Positions 24,596-35,806 are shown, numbered from the stretch's first letter. The stretch is 64,000 nucleotides of DNA from Mya arenaria (GCF_026914265.1 NC_069133.1:12097937-12161936); one strand, 5' to 3'. The notes: generated by a model from the letters alone, not told the origin. Numbers and translations: made by a program.

Positions 24596-25315
24596 CACGG
24601 TGGAGAACCCACGTGACTTATTTGGTAAAGTGCACGGCAACAAATGTCAACAAGTCTCGATTCAGGTAAGGTTTTTAAAGATAACTTTCTTAATATTTGG
24701 AGAATTTTTGTGAAATAAAGACCATAAACCCCGCATTTAAGAGCTCTATCCACGGTAATAAAGAACTTTCCCTAATATCCTAAAGTTTTCCTGAAAATCT
24801 TGACCAACTAATTTCTCAGAGTTGAAATCTAAGGCAAAGTACACGGCTTTTGACAAATCTATCGCTTTACTTCATGTTAGCCGTAAATAATTCATACACA
24901 AATCTTAATTTAAGCAAATTTTATGTATTTTAAATTTTTCAGCGTGTATTGTTTAACTTTTAGTTATTTCAAAGGTAAAAATGAACTCGAACCAAATTGA
25001 TAGAGTACACGGACATTTTAGGATGATAAAGTACACGGTCATTTTAGTTTATGTTTGAAAGTAGAGTGCGGTTTACAAACTAATAGTTATATAAGCATTT
25101 TTTATTCGTGAAGTCAGAATGTATAGTGTTAGTTTTTATTTAAGTTGTATCAATAAATTTTGCATTATAACGCACACCTAAATAACTAAATATTTAGCAA
25201 TCATATTTAATGAGGAGTTGAAAGATAGTCTATGGGATAATTTAAGAGAAAGTCTGCCATTATAAGTTCGATTTCTTTTAAATATGCAGATCAATACAGA
25301 ATCATACAAACGTAA
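24596..25315. other. Copy A-side block with GTACACGG direct repeats
   Basis: Replaces 62376-62549 of the copy B side. It contains at least four occurrences of AAGTRCACGG or GAGTACACGG, two of them in a close pair (TACACGGACATTTTAGGATG, then TACACGGTCATTTTAG). No frame of note. Homology with the B side resumes at 25316. Confidence 0.5.
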
Positions 25316-25457
25316 AACAATGCTCAAATACTTAAATAGTTATCTCGAGCAGCATTTCCAGAATGACTTTGTCTGTACTGAAATAACTCTTTTTTTTTCA
25401 AATAACCCCTTAATTTCCATTTAACCATGACTTGTATTTATTATGCTGGTTATTAAG

Positions 25458-25540
25458 CACTGTGTGTATACCACGTGATGAATAACGTCATAAATGCTAG
25501 GTCGGAAGGCAATATTTTGCTTCGAATGAAGACTTAAAAC
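25458..25540. repeat. Foldback element P3 (single arm)
   Basis: Only the left arm (CACTGTGTGTATACCACGTG through TTTTGCTTCGAATGAAGAC). The flanks match the complete copy P4 at 62699, so P3 is the same insertion after loss of the loop and right arm. Confidence 0.7.
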
Positions 25541-25719
25541 ATGACACAAAGAATGTATGTTTTACTCCCGAAAACGATCGTTCCTCAAAACTAAATAAAA
25601 TATTGACTTTTGAAACGTTTCTATTTTAGGCCCTCCCCGCCAACTTTCGCATTGTGGAAGACCCATAAGTCATTAATGCATGTGTTAGCATTGTTTTACA
25701 ATACTGAGATACAAAATAT

Positions 25720-26090
25720 AAAAGATGCACTCTTACTCCCAAATACGATTTACCACAATTAATAATATTGTTTTAATATTCCAACAAGGATAAATAAATG
25801 TCGAAAACAATGTTTCTTATGAAAGATACCGAGTTGAATTTGAATTTGCGCATAAAACAGGATATTTCTACCTTATGATATTAGAGTAGACAACAGTAAA
25901 TCTTTAAGCATTCACCAATCATGTATTACTGTTGCGTTTGTAGCTATTAAATACACGCTTATAATATTGTTATCAGTTAATAATATTTTCATTAAATGCA
26001 TTATATAGTAAGTAGTTGAAAGTTTAACAATCAAAATGTATGTATGTTATACACGTGTATGTATCGATTTGAATGATAGTGTCACTTTAA
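25720..26090 (+). repeat. Family D MITE, copy D4, directly upstream of a DM9 gene
   Basis: Begins AAAAGATGCACTCTTACTCC and ends TAGTGTCACTTTAAAG. Its right end is 45 bases before the ATG of the DM9 gene at 26135, in the place where copies A and B keep intron sequence. Confidence 0.75.
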
Positions 26091-26134
26091 AGAAAGTATC
26101 ATGCATTTCAAGCGCTCTGTTGTGCAATTGTAGC

Positions 26135-26569
26135 ATGGCGGAGTGGCAGTCCACGAGTGGCGGGGATATACCAGACAACGCCGTGCGGGCTGGATATGAG
26201 GAAAATGGCCAGCCGCTGTTTATTGCCCGGGCTGAGATGGAAGACGGCGTTAAGACGCCCGGCAAAGCGGGTCCTAAGCTTTCGGGCGCACACATTCCCT
26301 GGGGCAACAAGGAGGTGGTCGTCGAAAATTACGAAATCCTTGTCCATTCTCCAAACTCGGTCGGATATTACGAGTGGCTACCTTGTTCCGGGGGCGATGT
26401 GCCCGAAAACGCGTTTAAGACAAGCGACGGAATTTATATTGGCCGTTGCCACTACGAGGGTGGACTGGTTCCCGGTAAGGTATCCACATCGCACGGCTGC
26501 GCTTACATTTCTTACGGAGGAGAGGAAGAGGAGCTCCCGGAATACCAGGTTCTCTGCCGCATTAAATAA
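26135..26569 (+). CDS. DM9-domain lectin 2 (older paralog)
   Basis: 144 residues, same two-repeat plan as the lectins at 18876 and 50960, but clearly more diverged (about three quarters identical). Key blocks are GGDIPDNAVRAGYEENG, IARAEMEDG, PGKAG, HIPWGNKE, IYIGRCHYEGG, AYISYGGEE and QVLCRIK. It lacks two Cys found in the other two (positions 114 and 134) but keeps 84, 105, 122 and 141. I start it at the MAEWQ methionine, two bases after an AG (GCAATTGTAG), which mirrors the splice-acceptor-plus-ATG layout of the paralogs. A longer upstream frame from 26036 lies mostly in MITE sequence. AATAAA at 26582 follows the stop. Family D MITEs flank it on both sides. Expected to be a cytosolic mannose-type lectin, by family. 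Confidence 0.92.
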   Translation: MAEWQSTSGGDIPDNAVRAGYEENGQPLFIARAEMEDGVKTPGKAGPKLSGAHIPWGNKEVVVENYEILVHSPNSVGYYEWLPCSGGDVPENAFKTSDGIYIGRCHYEGGLVPGKVSTSHGCAYISYGGEEEELPEYQVLCRIK

Positions 26570-26870
26570 TTATCAAGTTGTAATAAATAGAAAAAAACGT
26601 GTATACAGTGAATTAGAATACAGATTATTCTTTTGAAAATATTTTAGACATTTCATCGACATTATTTTGTTATGAATTAACTGAAATATAAACCTTAGAA
26701 AAAATACAAGCTTGGACGAAAATGAATGTGATAATGTATTTTTATTAAAGCGATGTTACTACGAAATGATTTTGAATACGTACATAATGATGTATCAGTA
26801 ACGACAATGTTTGAGATTAAATGCTTAAAGCCATAAAGGTCATGGATGTTTATATTGCATGCGTCTGGCG

Positions 26871-27224
26871 TTAAAGGTGCACTCTTACTCCTAAATAAGA
26901 TTTACTACAATCAATACAAATGTTTAAATATACCAAAAGGGATGAGTAAGTGAAGGATACCGAGTTTAATTTGAAAGAAAGTTGCAGAAAATACGATATT
27001 TCTACCTAATGAGACGATAGTATATCACAGTAAATCATTCAGCATCCACCGATCATTTAATACTTTTGCGTTTCCAGCTATAAAATACACGGTTACAATC
27101 TTGTTATCAGTAATTAATTTTTTCCATAAATGCATTATTTGGGAAGTATTTAAACGTATATCACTCAAAATATATGTTTTTTATACATGTGTATGCATTG
27201 ATTTTGAATAAGAGTGTCACTTTG
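26871..27224 (+). repeat. Family D MITE, copy D5
   Basis: Full-length: begins TTAAAGGTGCACTCTTACTC and ends AAGAGTGTCACTTTGA. Lies 0.3 kb downstream of DM9 lectin 2. Confidence 0.8.
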
Positions 27225-27631
27225 ATAATTATGACCGTGAGTAGATAACCATGTTTTCACGTAATAATTATCGTACGACATTATCAGAAAACAATCCTTG
27301 TCAATTCACCTTTGAACTGTCTTTGATACAAATATTCATGTAGATGTCGTTATCACATTAATGATATCCCAGAAAGGATAATGATCGAAGGTTGTCCTGA
27401 AAGATTTAAACCTGTTTTCATACATACAAATCAGGCCTAAACATATATTATCTGCATGTTACCATCGAAACGCTGTGCATTTTTTGTTAATCATTGAATA
27501 ATCGTAGCAAACATTTCAAGCTCTGTTTATGGTCCATGAATATGGGAATACTTTTAGATACAGTTTAGCGTCATGCGTCGTGATCATCTATGCTAGATGT
27601 GTATTTGCCTTGCAAATAAATCATCTCAACA

Positions 27632-28000
27632 TTAAAGTTGCACTGTCACAGAGTGAACGTTTTGACAACATTTTTTTGTATTTATTTGTTTTGGAACGAG
27701 CCAATTTATGCGAAAATGCATGGAAATCAGTCATATAAGACTGCTGACAAAAAATCAGATCGCAGATATTCATATTTAAATTAAAAAAAATGATGTTTTA
27801 TGCATTTTTCTTAAACCGTTAGTAACGCTTTTAGCCACTAGACATTAATTTTCAAACGGAAAAATGAACATCTGCGATCTGATCTTTTATCAGCAGTCTG
27901 ATATCATTGGTTTGCAGATATTCTCGCAAAAAATTGCCCATTCCAAGACAAAATATCAGAAAGCTGTCAAAACGGTTAATCTGCGAGAGTGCTGCTTTAA
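27632..28000. repeat. Palindromic TTAA-flanked MITE
   Basis: Ends TTAAAGTTGCACTGTC and its partner GAGAGTGCTGCTTTAA. Matching inner arms include GTTTTGACA, GACTGCTGACAAAAAATCAG and CAGATCGCAGAT, which return inverted as ATCTGCGATCTGATC. A loop of about 90 bp. I believe this type is widespread in bivalve genomes, from memory. Confidence 0.8.
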
Positions 28001-28043
28001 CACCAGTGCGTCACATGCAAGCAACAGCAGTTCCCGTTCAGTT

Positions 28044-28394
28044 TTAAAGGTGCACGCATACTCCTAAATAAGATGTATCATAATTAATACGATTGTTTTA
28101 ATTTGCCAAAAAGGATGAATAAATATCGAAAACAATGGTTATACTGAAGGATACTGTGTATAATTTGAAAGAAAACACGGTATTTATACCTTATGAGATG
28201 ATCGTAGATCAGAGTTAATCTTAAAGTAAACCAGTCATTTAACATTTGTGCGTTTTCATCTGTTAAATACACGGTTTCAATCGTGTTATTAATAATTAAT
28301 ATTTTCCATAAATGCATTATTCGGAAAGACGTTAAAAAATTATCACCAAAAATCCATATTTGTTATATTGATTATGAATACGAGTGTCAATTTG
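28044..28394 (+). repeat. Family D MITE, copy D6
   Basis: Begins TTAAAGGTGCACGCATACTC. The right end is degraded (GAGTGTCAATTTG). It follows the palindromic MITE by only 44 bases. Confidence 0.7.
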
Positions 28395-28475
28395 TTAAAG
28401 ATCTTAGTCGCGAAGTGAAATTATCTTAGTGTCCTATTTTTGTTCGTTGTCAAAAGTTAAGTACAAAATGACTTA

Positions 28476-30102
28476 AGGCCACAACAAATTGATCATTTGT
28501 TCGTCGGATTTGCCGCACCTAAAATTCGAAAAACGAAAAAAAACAAACTTTTTTTTTGCGCCCGCACTTACTATTTGGCCGCGCATATTATTTTATTTTT
28601 TTACTTCTGAATTTCCTCTATTTTCTGAAGTTTTTTTACTTAAAATTTGAACCTGCAACGTCGACTTCGCATTTTTTTTAAGGTATTTCCATGCTTTACA
28701 TTCTCCGCGAGCAAACTTTCCTCGTGTCAGGACAAAATCAGGTCCGGGTAACCGCAAAACAGCCGATATTTGTTGACAGTCTTTTTTGTCGGGAATATTT
28801 TGCAGGACGCACCGTTGTTATCTATTTCCGGTATTAATTTGCAGGATACTTTCAGTTTTCGTTAATGTAAAATACACATTTTTAATTGAAAATCAGTGTC
28901 ATAGTCAATGGATTATAGTCTTCAGTAAACAACAACAGTTTCACAGCGTCGAAGGCAATAATTATTTATGTGTGTTTTAAGTAATTCATTGTTTTGTACT
29001 CAAAATTTAGTGTTAAATAATAACTAAATCAGATTTTGAGTGCAAAACTTATATTAAAATACACGGACACTCGACTTACAACGAATGAACATGTTTTCGT
29101 GAGTTATTTTTTAAATTCTAAAATGCATTTCTCAGTTTTATACTCGTAATTGATAAAAATAGAAGGACTTGTAAATGTTTCAGAAACAGTCTGTATTTAT
29201 GCACCATTCAATTGTAACCATGCCCCCTCCCCCCAGGACCGGGGGTATACCGGAGATAGCCGATGAAATGGGCCGTGTTTTCACCTTCCAGGTGGCCCCG
29301 CAGTGCCGTTGGTTTTACCTGGGGTTGGCTGGACGGGAAGTCAAAGTCCCCGCTATTCCCCGGACCATGGGGGTCGTGGTTACAATTGACTAGTGCATTA
29401 CACATACATGTACATGTACAGTATAAAAATAACATCAGTAAAATCAGAAAATAAAACCTTTTATAAGTAAAATGACTGTTTTAATTTTCTCAATTCTTTG
29501 TTCTTATCCATTTGTTTTCTTTGATCGATTTGTAGTAAAGTGGCCTGTTATTAAAGTGGCCTGTTTCTTACGGGCATTGAAGCTATGGAGGGTGTCATGA
29601 TATTTTTTTTCAAGGCACAGACCTATAAACCATTGGTTCGTGGTAAAAGTGAGGTCTTGAAAGGGAAACATCTTTATTCCACCACCTGCTCTAATATAAT
29701 GACCGGTGCCACATTTGCAGATTTGTTTAGTACTGCTTCAATTGTGTTGTCCCGCAATTTAATCGGCAGTGTCTTAAGTAATAGTAAAGCACTGGATCTT
29801 ATTGCCATTTGTTATATATTGGGACAGATTTTCATGTGATACAATCAAAACCGTTTCATTTATATTTAAACTTCATTTATATTTAAACTAAGAACCTATG
29901 TTTGCAATTAAAAAGCATTTCTTGACATATTGCATGATAAATTTTAGAAATAAAGTTTTTAATTTTTATTTTATTTTTTGCCTTGCGCTCGCCTCTGAAT
30001 TGCCTTAAATTTAAAAAAAGTATTTTAATTTTTTTTTCGCTCGCTCGCTCCTACTTTTTTTGGGCAAAATCCGTAGAACAAATGATCAATTTGTTGTGGC
30101 CT
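28476..30102. mobile_element. 1.63-kb non-autonomous DNA element with perfect 27-bp TIRs
   Basis: The first 27 bases (AGGCCACAACAAATTGATCA and on) return exactly inverted at 30076-30102, and similarity continues inwards for about 20 more bases (CGGATTT, TGCC). Inside are poly-A/T tracts, a nested GC-rich element (29200-29398) and only short frames, such as 84 codons at 29585. No transposase is recognised and no target duplication is certain. Confidence 0.7.
29200..29398 (+). repeat. GC-rich TIR element, internally deleted copy G3
   Basis: Both ends are present (TGCACCATTCAATTGTAACC and GTTACAATTGACTAGTGCAT), but over 100 bp of the centre is missing relative to G1. Nested in the element at 28476-30102. 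Confidence 0.75.
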
Positions 30103-30306
30103 ACGCCGGTTTTTAAGATGAACACACAGCAGAAAGAAACAAAAAGAGTGTATGCTGTCTGTGATGCTATTAGATTTTAGATGTTTCGACCTTAAGTCCA
30201 GCAGATGAAGTGACATCTGTAACTCATGAAATCATTGATGGAACACACAACTAAAACCTCAATAGAAGAAATGGTTAATATATCCAAAGACATCTATCTA
30301 ACACAG

Positions 30307-30636
30307 CCGCCTAATAATTACTCTATAGTTTCTGCGGATAGCTGATCGGATAAACAGGCAATCGCAAGAAAAAACATCAAGTTGCGTAGATTTACGTATG
30401 CCATGATGGAATGTAATGAGGAATGCACTAGTGGATTTGGGGTGCAGGTGGATGGGGGGAGGGGGTCACAACCGCCTAATAATTACTCTATAGTTTCTGC
30501 GGACAACTGATCGGTTAAACAGACAATCACATAAGGAAAACATCAAGAAGCGTGGACTTACGTATGCCATGATGGAAAGTAATGGGGAATGCAATAGCGG
30601 TTCAAGGAGGGGTCGCACTCCCTCCCCCTCAAAAAT
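30307..30636. repeat. Tandem duplication, two units of about 165 bp
   Basis: CCGCCTAATAATTACTCTAT at 30307 recurs at 30472, followed in both by TTACGTATGCCATGATGGAA and GGAATGCA. The units differ by a few percent. No coding signal. Confidence 0.75.
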
Positions 30637-30850
30637 CGTCCAAGTTTACTTTTTAATATGTCAAAATCGGAGATAAAAAGTAATAAAATGCGCGCTTGAA
30701 CTGTTACAAAATTCTTGGGGAGTACCAACAAACCCCCTGCCAATATTTTAAGCCACATACGTTTCGATTATGATTGAGAAACGCATGTCAATAGGTTGCG
30801 CCCCTAAATTACGCCCCCTCTCACGTCAATTCCTGGATCCGCTCCAGAAA
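30600..30850 (-). repeat. Dispersed repeat family F, copy 1
   Basis: Shares ATCGTCCAAGTTTACTTTT, GGAGATAAAAAGTAATAAA, AACCCCCTGCCAA and ACGTCAATTCCTGGATCC with 38040-38280. Looks like part of a longer dispersed element. The strand is arbitrary. Confidence 0.55.
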
Positions 30851-31642
30851 TGCACCCTTAAAATTGCAGAAGCTATGTTTAATTCTTCAATAGTAACACC
30901 TGGAATAACTTTTTCCGACGAAAACAACAGTAAGTATATAGGAATACGAAACGGACCGACTTTTTTCAGAGAGTGGCACTTTACAATACAGCGGACTAGT
31001 GCATGCTTTTTATTATATTTAATACAAAATTTATGTGCCCTATTTTTCCCTATTGTCATTCATGTTGCATGAACCGTTCGGCGTTATAAAATCGTAGTGC
31101 GTTTCATTGCTGCACTATAATTTGACAAGCGCGAAGTCATTTGACTAGTTGAAAACGAGGTTTGGATTATCCGCCCTTCTTTTTTATAATCGTTCAATTA
31201 ATGGTTTATTTCTCACATAATAAGCCATTAAAGCAAACAGAAAAAAGTGTAAATGCCATGATTAGTTCGTATGTTTGTGCGTTCATGCTGACGCGCTTCA
31301 TGGATTTGAAAAATCCCGACCGAGTGTTAATTCTTTATGAACGCACGAAAAATTCAGACGTTTGACAGAATTCCAGTGGAAACGAAGAAAATCTAATGAC
31401 GAGGCATATGAGGTCACTGTTGCCGTTTTGACGTCATGTATCGGACTTCATCCTGCACTGAGTATGTTCCGTTTTCTGCACAGATTTAAAACGGCGCAGA
31501 CGACAATTGCGAATAGACAGTGAGGTACCGCTATTGTTTACAGAAAACATGTATATGTAGATTTAAAACAATAGTTTTAAAGTTCTTTTTCTTTAGATCT
31601 TTGTTTCACATACGCAACTGTTAACAAAAACTGGTTTGTTTG
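30851..31642. other. Intergenic, no recognised gene
   Basis: Overlapping frames of 77-100 codons occur on both strands at 30770-31072 with no family resemblance. Nothing else stands out. Confidence 0.4.
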
Positions 31643-31952
31643 TGCACCAGTCAATTGTAACCACGCCCCCCCTCCCTGGTCCGTGGAAATGGGCCGTGTT
31701 TTTACCTTTCAAGTGGCCCAGCAGTGCCGGGAGAATGCTGTGGCATTGTCTTCGTGCAAAATATAGCGGGTAATGGGCCTTACTAGGGTCCCTTGGGTAC
31801 GGGGCATTTGGCGTGGATTTTTACCATCACTTCGTCCCCGCAGGGCGGGGAATTTACCCGGGGTTGGCTGGACCGAAAGTCAAAGTCCCCGCTATTCCCC
31901 GGACCTGGGGGGGGGGGGGGGCGTGGTTACAATTGACTGATTGACTGGTGCA
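31643..31952 (+). repeat. GC-rich TIR element, copy G4
   Basis: Begins TGCACCAGTCAATTGTAACC and ends TTGACTGGTGCA after a small internal repeat (GATTGACT). A 13-G run precedes the right end. Internal modules match G5 and G6. Confidence 0.8.
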
Positions 31953-31955
31953 ATA

Positions 31956-32110
31956 GGGTAACAATCTTTTCAAAAACAGGTAGGGTCGGAAGGATTATAT
32001 TTTTCATTTTTTTTATTAGGTTTAATATATGGACGTAATTGTCATCTTTTTGGAAAGGTGTTAAAGTAATATTCTGAACAAAGCTTTAAACGTTTAAAAC
32101 AAGATATTAA
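31956..32110 (+). repeat. Partial relative of the 8959-9240 element
   Basis: GGTAACAATCTTTTCAAAAA, CAGGTAGGGT and TTAAAGTAATATTCTGA parallel the left part of the 8959 element. It directly abuts the GC-rich element G4. Confidence 0.5.
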
Positions 32111-32591
32111 ATCACAGATTTATTTTAGGCCTTATGAGAGCATTGTGCGTGTTTGCATCGCATTCATAGCCATCCTTACACTAATATTCCTGTTCCGGGC
32201 AACTATAAAAACACAGACGCAAGGAAATATTGTGTCTTTATTTCATGAAGAAGTGATTTATTGAGTTGATATATACATATATATCAAATATAACCTTTTC
32301 TCTTGAATGCCAAGTAATATAATAACTAGTATTAACATGGTGAACATATTTTTGTATTGTTAATTTATTGTTTGTAACATGTCAGGAGAGGAGAGATATA
32401 TTAATGTTAGTTTTCAACTGTCTCCTCAATCCTTATGCAATGTTCTATAAAATAATTTTAACGACGTATTTTTATGAAATAAAGAATGGTTGAACTTAAC
32501 ATCGGTTTGTATTTATTATATGACAGCAAGTAAATTAATGATCAAACTGAAATGCAATACTTGCAAAAAAGCGATGTTATGGATGTTTATA

Positions 32592-33347
32592 TTAATAATA
32601 GCAATTTGGTTCACATTCAATCCGGTAAAACAAGTAGTAAAGAACAAAAAGATAACTTGCAACATACAGAATATAAAAGACAAGAGCAAATCCAAATGCC
32701 ACTTTCCTATTGCAGCACGTGTGTGCGACGTCATCTTCGTTCGATGATGTCGTCACTATTGCGTCATCATCTGCAGTAGGGTGTTGCATGACATCTCTAT
32801 GTTTCGCTGATGTAAACGTCACGTAGCCGACGTTTACGCTCGAGTTTTCATAACAACAGCATAGTGGCAATATTGGCCGAAAAAGCATGATAATAAAACA
32901 CATCAGAGCTACACAACCTATTAAACCGTCTGAGATGTCTATAATATATCGGGTGACTTGAAAATGATCACTTTTATAAATGCGATAAAACGTTGCTTCA
33001 TAAGCCTGGATCGCATACATGTAAAGAATGAGCTGAAAAACATACAATAAGTATACTCGAATGAACCATCTCTTGTACCATAGCAGGTCTTGTCGAATTT
33101 CCTTTATTAAGTAAAACAGTTGGAAGGGTATAAAGAACACTCCGATGGCTGGAAATATGACATAGATTATCCAGTAGAATACGTCATAAGTATAGTCAGT
33201 ATCACTGGGCGGCCGACCCTGTTTCTTCTGCTGAGCGCTTGTGTAATTGATGGCGAATCGGAGCCAGCCTAGTACGTGCTGAGCAACAAATCCAAACAAA
33301 CACACACCTTTCATCACTTTAATTTTCCATGGTAATACTCCTTCCAT
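32592..33347 (-). CDS. Five-pass membrane protein, unrecognised
   Basis: 251 residues from the ATG at 33347; five more codons upstream are open but only begin with TTG. Five hydrophobic segments are visible: about 10-30 (VMKGVCLFGFVAQHVLGWL), 55-80 (FYWIIYVIFPAIGVFF), 94-113 (RVYLLYVFQLILYMYAI), 136-162 (GLIGCVALMCFIIMLF) and 216-236 (FALVFYILYVASYLFVL). Between the second and third lies a conserved loop, LIKEIRQDL. A short Cys cluster (PLCCCY) follows the fourth, and an acidic Ser/Thr stretch precedes the last. The gene is a single open exon. Two broken relatives lie at 40419-41077 and 49630-50065, so it belongs to a local family. It follows fucosyltransferase 1 on the same strand. I cannot assign a function; it resembles orphan integral membrane proteins. 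An intact frame beside decayed copies supports a real gene. Confidence 0.7.
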   Translation of the reverse strand: MEGVLPWKIKVMKGVCLFGFVAQHVLGWLRFAINYTSAQQKKQGRPPSDTDYTYDVFYWIIYVIFPAIGVFFIPFQLFYLIKEIRQDLLWYKRWFIRVYLLYVFQLILYMYAIQAYEATFYRIYKSDHFQVTRYIIDISDGLIGCVALMCFIIMLFRPILPLCCCYENSSVNVGYVTFTSAKHRDVMQHPTADDDAIVTTSSNEDDVAHTCCNRKVAFGFALVFYILYVASYLFVLYYLFYRIECEPNCYY

Positions 33348-33362
33348 TTCCTCGATGAACAA

Positions 33363-34159
33363 AACACGCTGTATTGTTCAAATTAATCAAACATTGTCAT
33401 TCCGGATTAAGTCGATCAGTGACCACGCCCGAATTACGTATAGGCTATTCAGAAGGGGGAATAAACCGGTTTCACATCAAAATGTTTGAAAAACTTGCTA
33501 TCTCCCTTTGTTCAAAAAGTGGGTCAAGTATGCATGATAAAAATCGAAAGTTGACTAGAGAGCTTTAAATACACAATCATACAGGGAAGTTTCAGCATTT
33601 GCGGTATTTTTAACAAATTGTGTTACACTATTTGAAAAATCTAGTGGATCCGTATATACATTAAAGACAGTTTAAGAAACATAATACTTGCACAATGTCG
33701 TAACCGTACTGATTTGCCTTATAATGTCGCCTACTTAAAATCTAAATGTTTATGTCTCCTCATCCAAATTGTTCACATCCAGATTCATAATTTAACGCTA
33801 TTAATAAATGTATTTCTACATTCATTGGCTTTAGAACAACAATATCAACAATATTCCACATAAGTCAAAATGGCTTTTTGATGAATGCAAATGGGCGATA
33901 TAACTGATAAAAAAGCTGTATAAACACTGTGCTGTAAGTGTTTCATAAAAAGAGCCACCTATGATAATAACTTTATTGAGAAGATTATGCATGAATTATT
34001 CCCCCCAAGGCCTTACCATACCGACACGACTTACAGGCAGAGCTGTTATCCCGACATGCCTTTATTGGTCCGACATGCTTAATCCTGGCAAGCGACATGT
34101 CATAAACATTAAACAGTATGCAATAAACCATAACACTGATCTTTAATCTGCCTTTAATA
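33363..34159. other. Intergenic, no recognised gene
   Basis: Upstream region of the five-pass membrane gene; short frames only. No clear TATA box could be fixed. Confidence 0.35.
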
Positions 34160-34442
34160 TCCCCAAGGTCCGAGGGTAAACCGGGGATAGCCGGGGAAAT
34201 GGGCCGTGTTTTTACCTTCCAGGTAGCCCCGCAGTGCCGGTTGTACGTGGTGGTTTTGTCTTCCGGCCGAATATTGCGGGGAATGAGCCTAACCTAGAGT
34301 CCCTTGGGTGCGGGAACATTTGGCGGGGGGTTCACGAGCAGTTCGTCTCCGCCGGTCGGAGACTTTGCCCGGGCTTGGCTGGAGTCAAAGTTCCCGCTAT
34401 TCCCCGAACCTGGGGGGGCGTGGTTACAACTGACTGGTGCAT
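34160..34442 (+). repeat. GC-rich TIR element, copy G5 (left end lost)
   Basis: Starts abruptly at CCCCAAGGTCCGAGGGTAAA without the usual left terminus. The right end is intact (GGTTACAACTGACTGGTGCA). Confidence 0.75.
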
Positions 34443-34848
34443 TATATATATCTGCCTGGGAAAACATGACTATTGCTATTATCATGCAGATTTTTTGATA
34501 CATTTACTAACACACGCACACTTACTATGATAGGATGTTTTAACTTGTTAACCATTAACTCCAGAAAAAATGTGTTTGAGTACTTTTTCATTCATTGAAT
34601 TATTTGTTTACATGCTATGAACATTGTATACTGTTTCATGCAATAAACATATCGTATCATATCTGCAACCTGAGAAAGCAATATGTTTGAAATCAACGCA
34701 TGTAGATTTAATAAGTTTCGCGACAGATCTTTTCCCTGGTAAATCATCACCTCAGATGGTAAATTCAATCAACTCTCGCTTTACGAGATCTTGAGGAGGC
34801 TGACTGTGATGTTTATAACGGGTCGTTGGTCTGTTCAAGGCGAGAATG

Positions 34849-34965
34849 CTTGAGGCCCTTGCTGTCATCGCTATCGTCGGACTTCTGATCCCAGCTTCTG
34901 CTGCAGACTGTGAACGCTGCTTCTCGGCGTTGAAGCCGGTGAAGACGAGCCAGCGGAATTATGTA
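34849..34965 (+). pseudogene. hAT transposase dimerisation-domain fragment
   Basis: One frame reads LEALAVIAIVGLLIPASAAD then CERCFSALKPVKTSQRN, which matches the C-terminal dimerisation motif of hAT transposases (LxIPxSxADCERxFSxxKxIKTxxR). The rest of the protein is not found nearby, so this is a relic or an isolated exon. A GTACGA after the last codon could be a donor but is probably chance. Confidence 0.75.
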
Positions 34966-35806
34966 CGAATTTTTTAACTATGAAACTATTATAAGAAGTC
35001 ATTAAATTTTATTTACTATGTATTCATTTTGTATTCTTCTCATTTTAAGTTCGATTAACTTACACTTTTTGACCTTAATGGATTATGAAATGTACGTCAA
35101 ATTGCACCGTCAGTCAGTAAAATACTTAAAGATTCATAAAATGGAGGAGGGCACAACTCCCTGCCCGTCCCCGTTCAGTCCGACATCCCTTAAATATATC
35201 CTGGTGGAAACACTTGTGATGAAATGTATTGATATTTCTGACGAAGATTAATGCTAAGCTCTGTATTTTTCATTATCATAAATGTACTATTACAATGCGC
35301 TTTGTCAAATAGATTCCTGTTTATTTTGCTGCATCGATATTTGAGGGTTCAATACACTTGATCAGTCCGAAATCATTCATTTGTAGACAAATGTGTTTCT
35401 TATCTTTGATAACTAAACATGTTGAGGCAAGATCTTTATTTCTTGTTAATGTTAAAATATGGAGATATTAACAGCATTAAACACGTCTGTTTCTTTATAT
35501 AGCTATGGTTGTTTACTTAAGTATATATTTTACGTTTTATAACAACAATGTGAACTTATCCATTTCTCAACACAAAATTTTCATGCGTATGTTAAATGAT
35601 GCTAAAATGATTTAATAATACATGTTCAATGCAAACAACAGGGTTACGCTTAGCAGTCAAACAATAAAAGGAGATCCCGTTAAGATGCTCATGATAAAAA
35701 TCATACATACATTAGAAAAGAGATACACCACGTCCCAAACAAGATAGAAAGACTACACATGCAGTGGATTAGATTTGTTCCTGTGTGTACAAGTAACTAT
35801 TAAGTG
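34966..35806. other. Intergenic, 3' of fucosyltransferase 1
   Basis: AT-rich. The frame at 35018-35251 has no recognisable features. The 3' UTR of fucosyltransferase 1 must lie at the right end. Confidence 0.35.

Noticed and set aside
30303-30640. Possible CRISPR-like or satellite array
   Set aside because: Only two 165-bp units; a simple tandem duplication.
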